From positions 93,185 through 100,872 of the forward strand of contig DIHI01000005.1 in assembly GCA_002420085.1 (NCBI GenBank): DNA of 7,688 nt. Direction: 5' to 3'. The notes below the pieces were generated by a model. That model had not been told where the DNA came from and did not search any database. It saw only the letters and a program-made list of their open reading frames with translations. Source of the DNA: Lysobacterales bacterium UBA5700. GTDB taxonomy: Bacteria > Pseudomonadota > Gammaproteobacteria > Xanthomonadales > Xanthomonadaceae. The translations under genes and the position numbers were made by a program. Within the stretch, counting starts at the first letter, position 1. The number at the start of each line of letters is the position of its first letter. This document shows, piece by piece, positions 7,583 through 7,688 of the stretch.

Positions 7583-7601
7583 GGAACATCCCAGGTTGCT
7601 G

Positions 7602-7657
7602 GATCGGGTTCACTCGATGAGGCTCACACGATCAGGTTCGTTCGATCAGGTTGAATG
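7602..7657. repeat. Four 14-bp imperfect tandem repeats upstream of rfbA
   Basis: Units start at 7602, 7616, 7630 and 7644, each exactly 14 bp, with plus-strand consensus GATCAGGTTCACTC. Mismatches to the consensus are 1, 3, 2 and 3, so about 47 of 56 positions match. The array lies 20-75 bp before the rfbA start codon. All three minus-strand frames have a stop within or just before it, and 14 is not a multiple of 3, so it is unlikely to be coding. It could be a set of binding sites for a regulator or a small minisatellite. Confidence 0.75.
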
Positions 7658-7664
7658 GCGGGGT

Positions 7665-7688
7665 CATGCTGATGCTGATGCTGATGCT
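7665..7688. repeat. Hexamer tandem repeat (GATGCT) at the window edge
   Basis: Four consecutive 6-bp units, the first CATGCT and the next three GATGCT, run to the last base of the window and may continue beyond it. On the minus strand the units read as His-Gln, Ser-Ile or Ala-Ser repeats depending on frame, with stops at 7624-7626, 7632-7634 and 7664-7666 respectively. It may be the low-complexity C-terminal end of an upstream gene (rfbB would be expected there) or non-coding slippage-prone DNA. Confidence 0.7.

Noticed and set aside
7563..7589. An 8-codon minus-strand mini-frame (ATG at 7589) overlapping the rfbA GTG start, considered as a leader peptide.
   Set aside because: No Shine-Dalgarno at proper spacing and no attenuator-like codon run; too short to distinguish from chance.
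7583..7688. Repeats upstream of rfbA considered as a CRISPR array.
   Set aside because: Units are 14 bp and 6 bp in direct tandem with no spacers.
1..7688. Search for tRNA or rRNA genes, insertion sequences, integrases, toxin-antitoxin or defence genes.
   Set aside because: Nearly all of the window is covered by six recognisable genes; gaps are 76-125 bp and hold no such signal.

Overview
This is a GC-rich stretch (about 64% G+C by eye) that is densely coding. All six genes lie on the minus strand, so transcription runs from high to low coordinates. The gene order rmlA-rmlC-rmlD (with rmlB presumably just upstream) and the paired secreted S9 peptidases suggest a free-living gammaproteobacterium of Xanthomonadales type. 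That taxonomic guess is inference and rests on no marker gene.

Layout in the direction of transcription: (1) 7583-7688 is non-coding or holds the very end of an upstream gene. It contains four 14-bp imperfect tandem repeats and, at the window edge, four hexamer repeats. (2) 5173-7582 is a tightly packed dTDP-L-rhamnose operon, rfbA-rfbC-rfbD, in which each junction is a 4-bp ATGA overlap, so the genes are probably translationally coupled. They supply three of the four steps from glucose-1-phosphate to dTDP-L-rhamnose, the precursor for lipopolysaccharide O-antigen or other surface glycans. The 4,6-dehydratase (rfbB) is not in the window. (3) 5048-5172 is a 125-bp gap with an 8-bp perfect inverted repeat. 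(4) 3002-5047 encodes a complete exported S9 serine peptidase with an intact Ser-Asp-His triad. (5) 2926-3001 is a 76-bp gap filled largely by a strong hairpin. (6) 1549-2925 encodes a YfcC/DcuC-type inner-membrane carrier. (7) 1446-1548 is a gap with an 11-bp direct repeat. (8) 1-1445 is the N-terminal two thirds of a second exported S9 peptidase resembling dipeptidyl-peptidase 5, cut by the window edge before its catalytic serine.

The window therefore reads as two unrelated modules: a nucleotide-sugar operon, and a peptidase-carrier-peptidase cluster that could work together in periplasmic peptide breakdown and uptake (inference). I found no mobile element, RNA gene, CRISPR array, defence system or clear novel system. 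The most noteworthy signals are the small repeats upstream of rfbA, the hairpins between genes, and a roughly tenfold excess of the palindrome CGATCG across the whole window.
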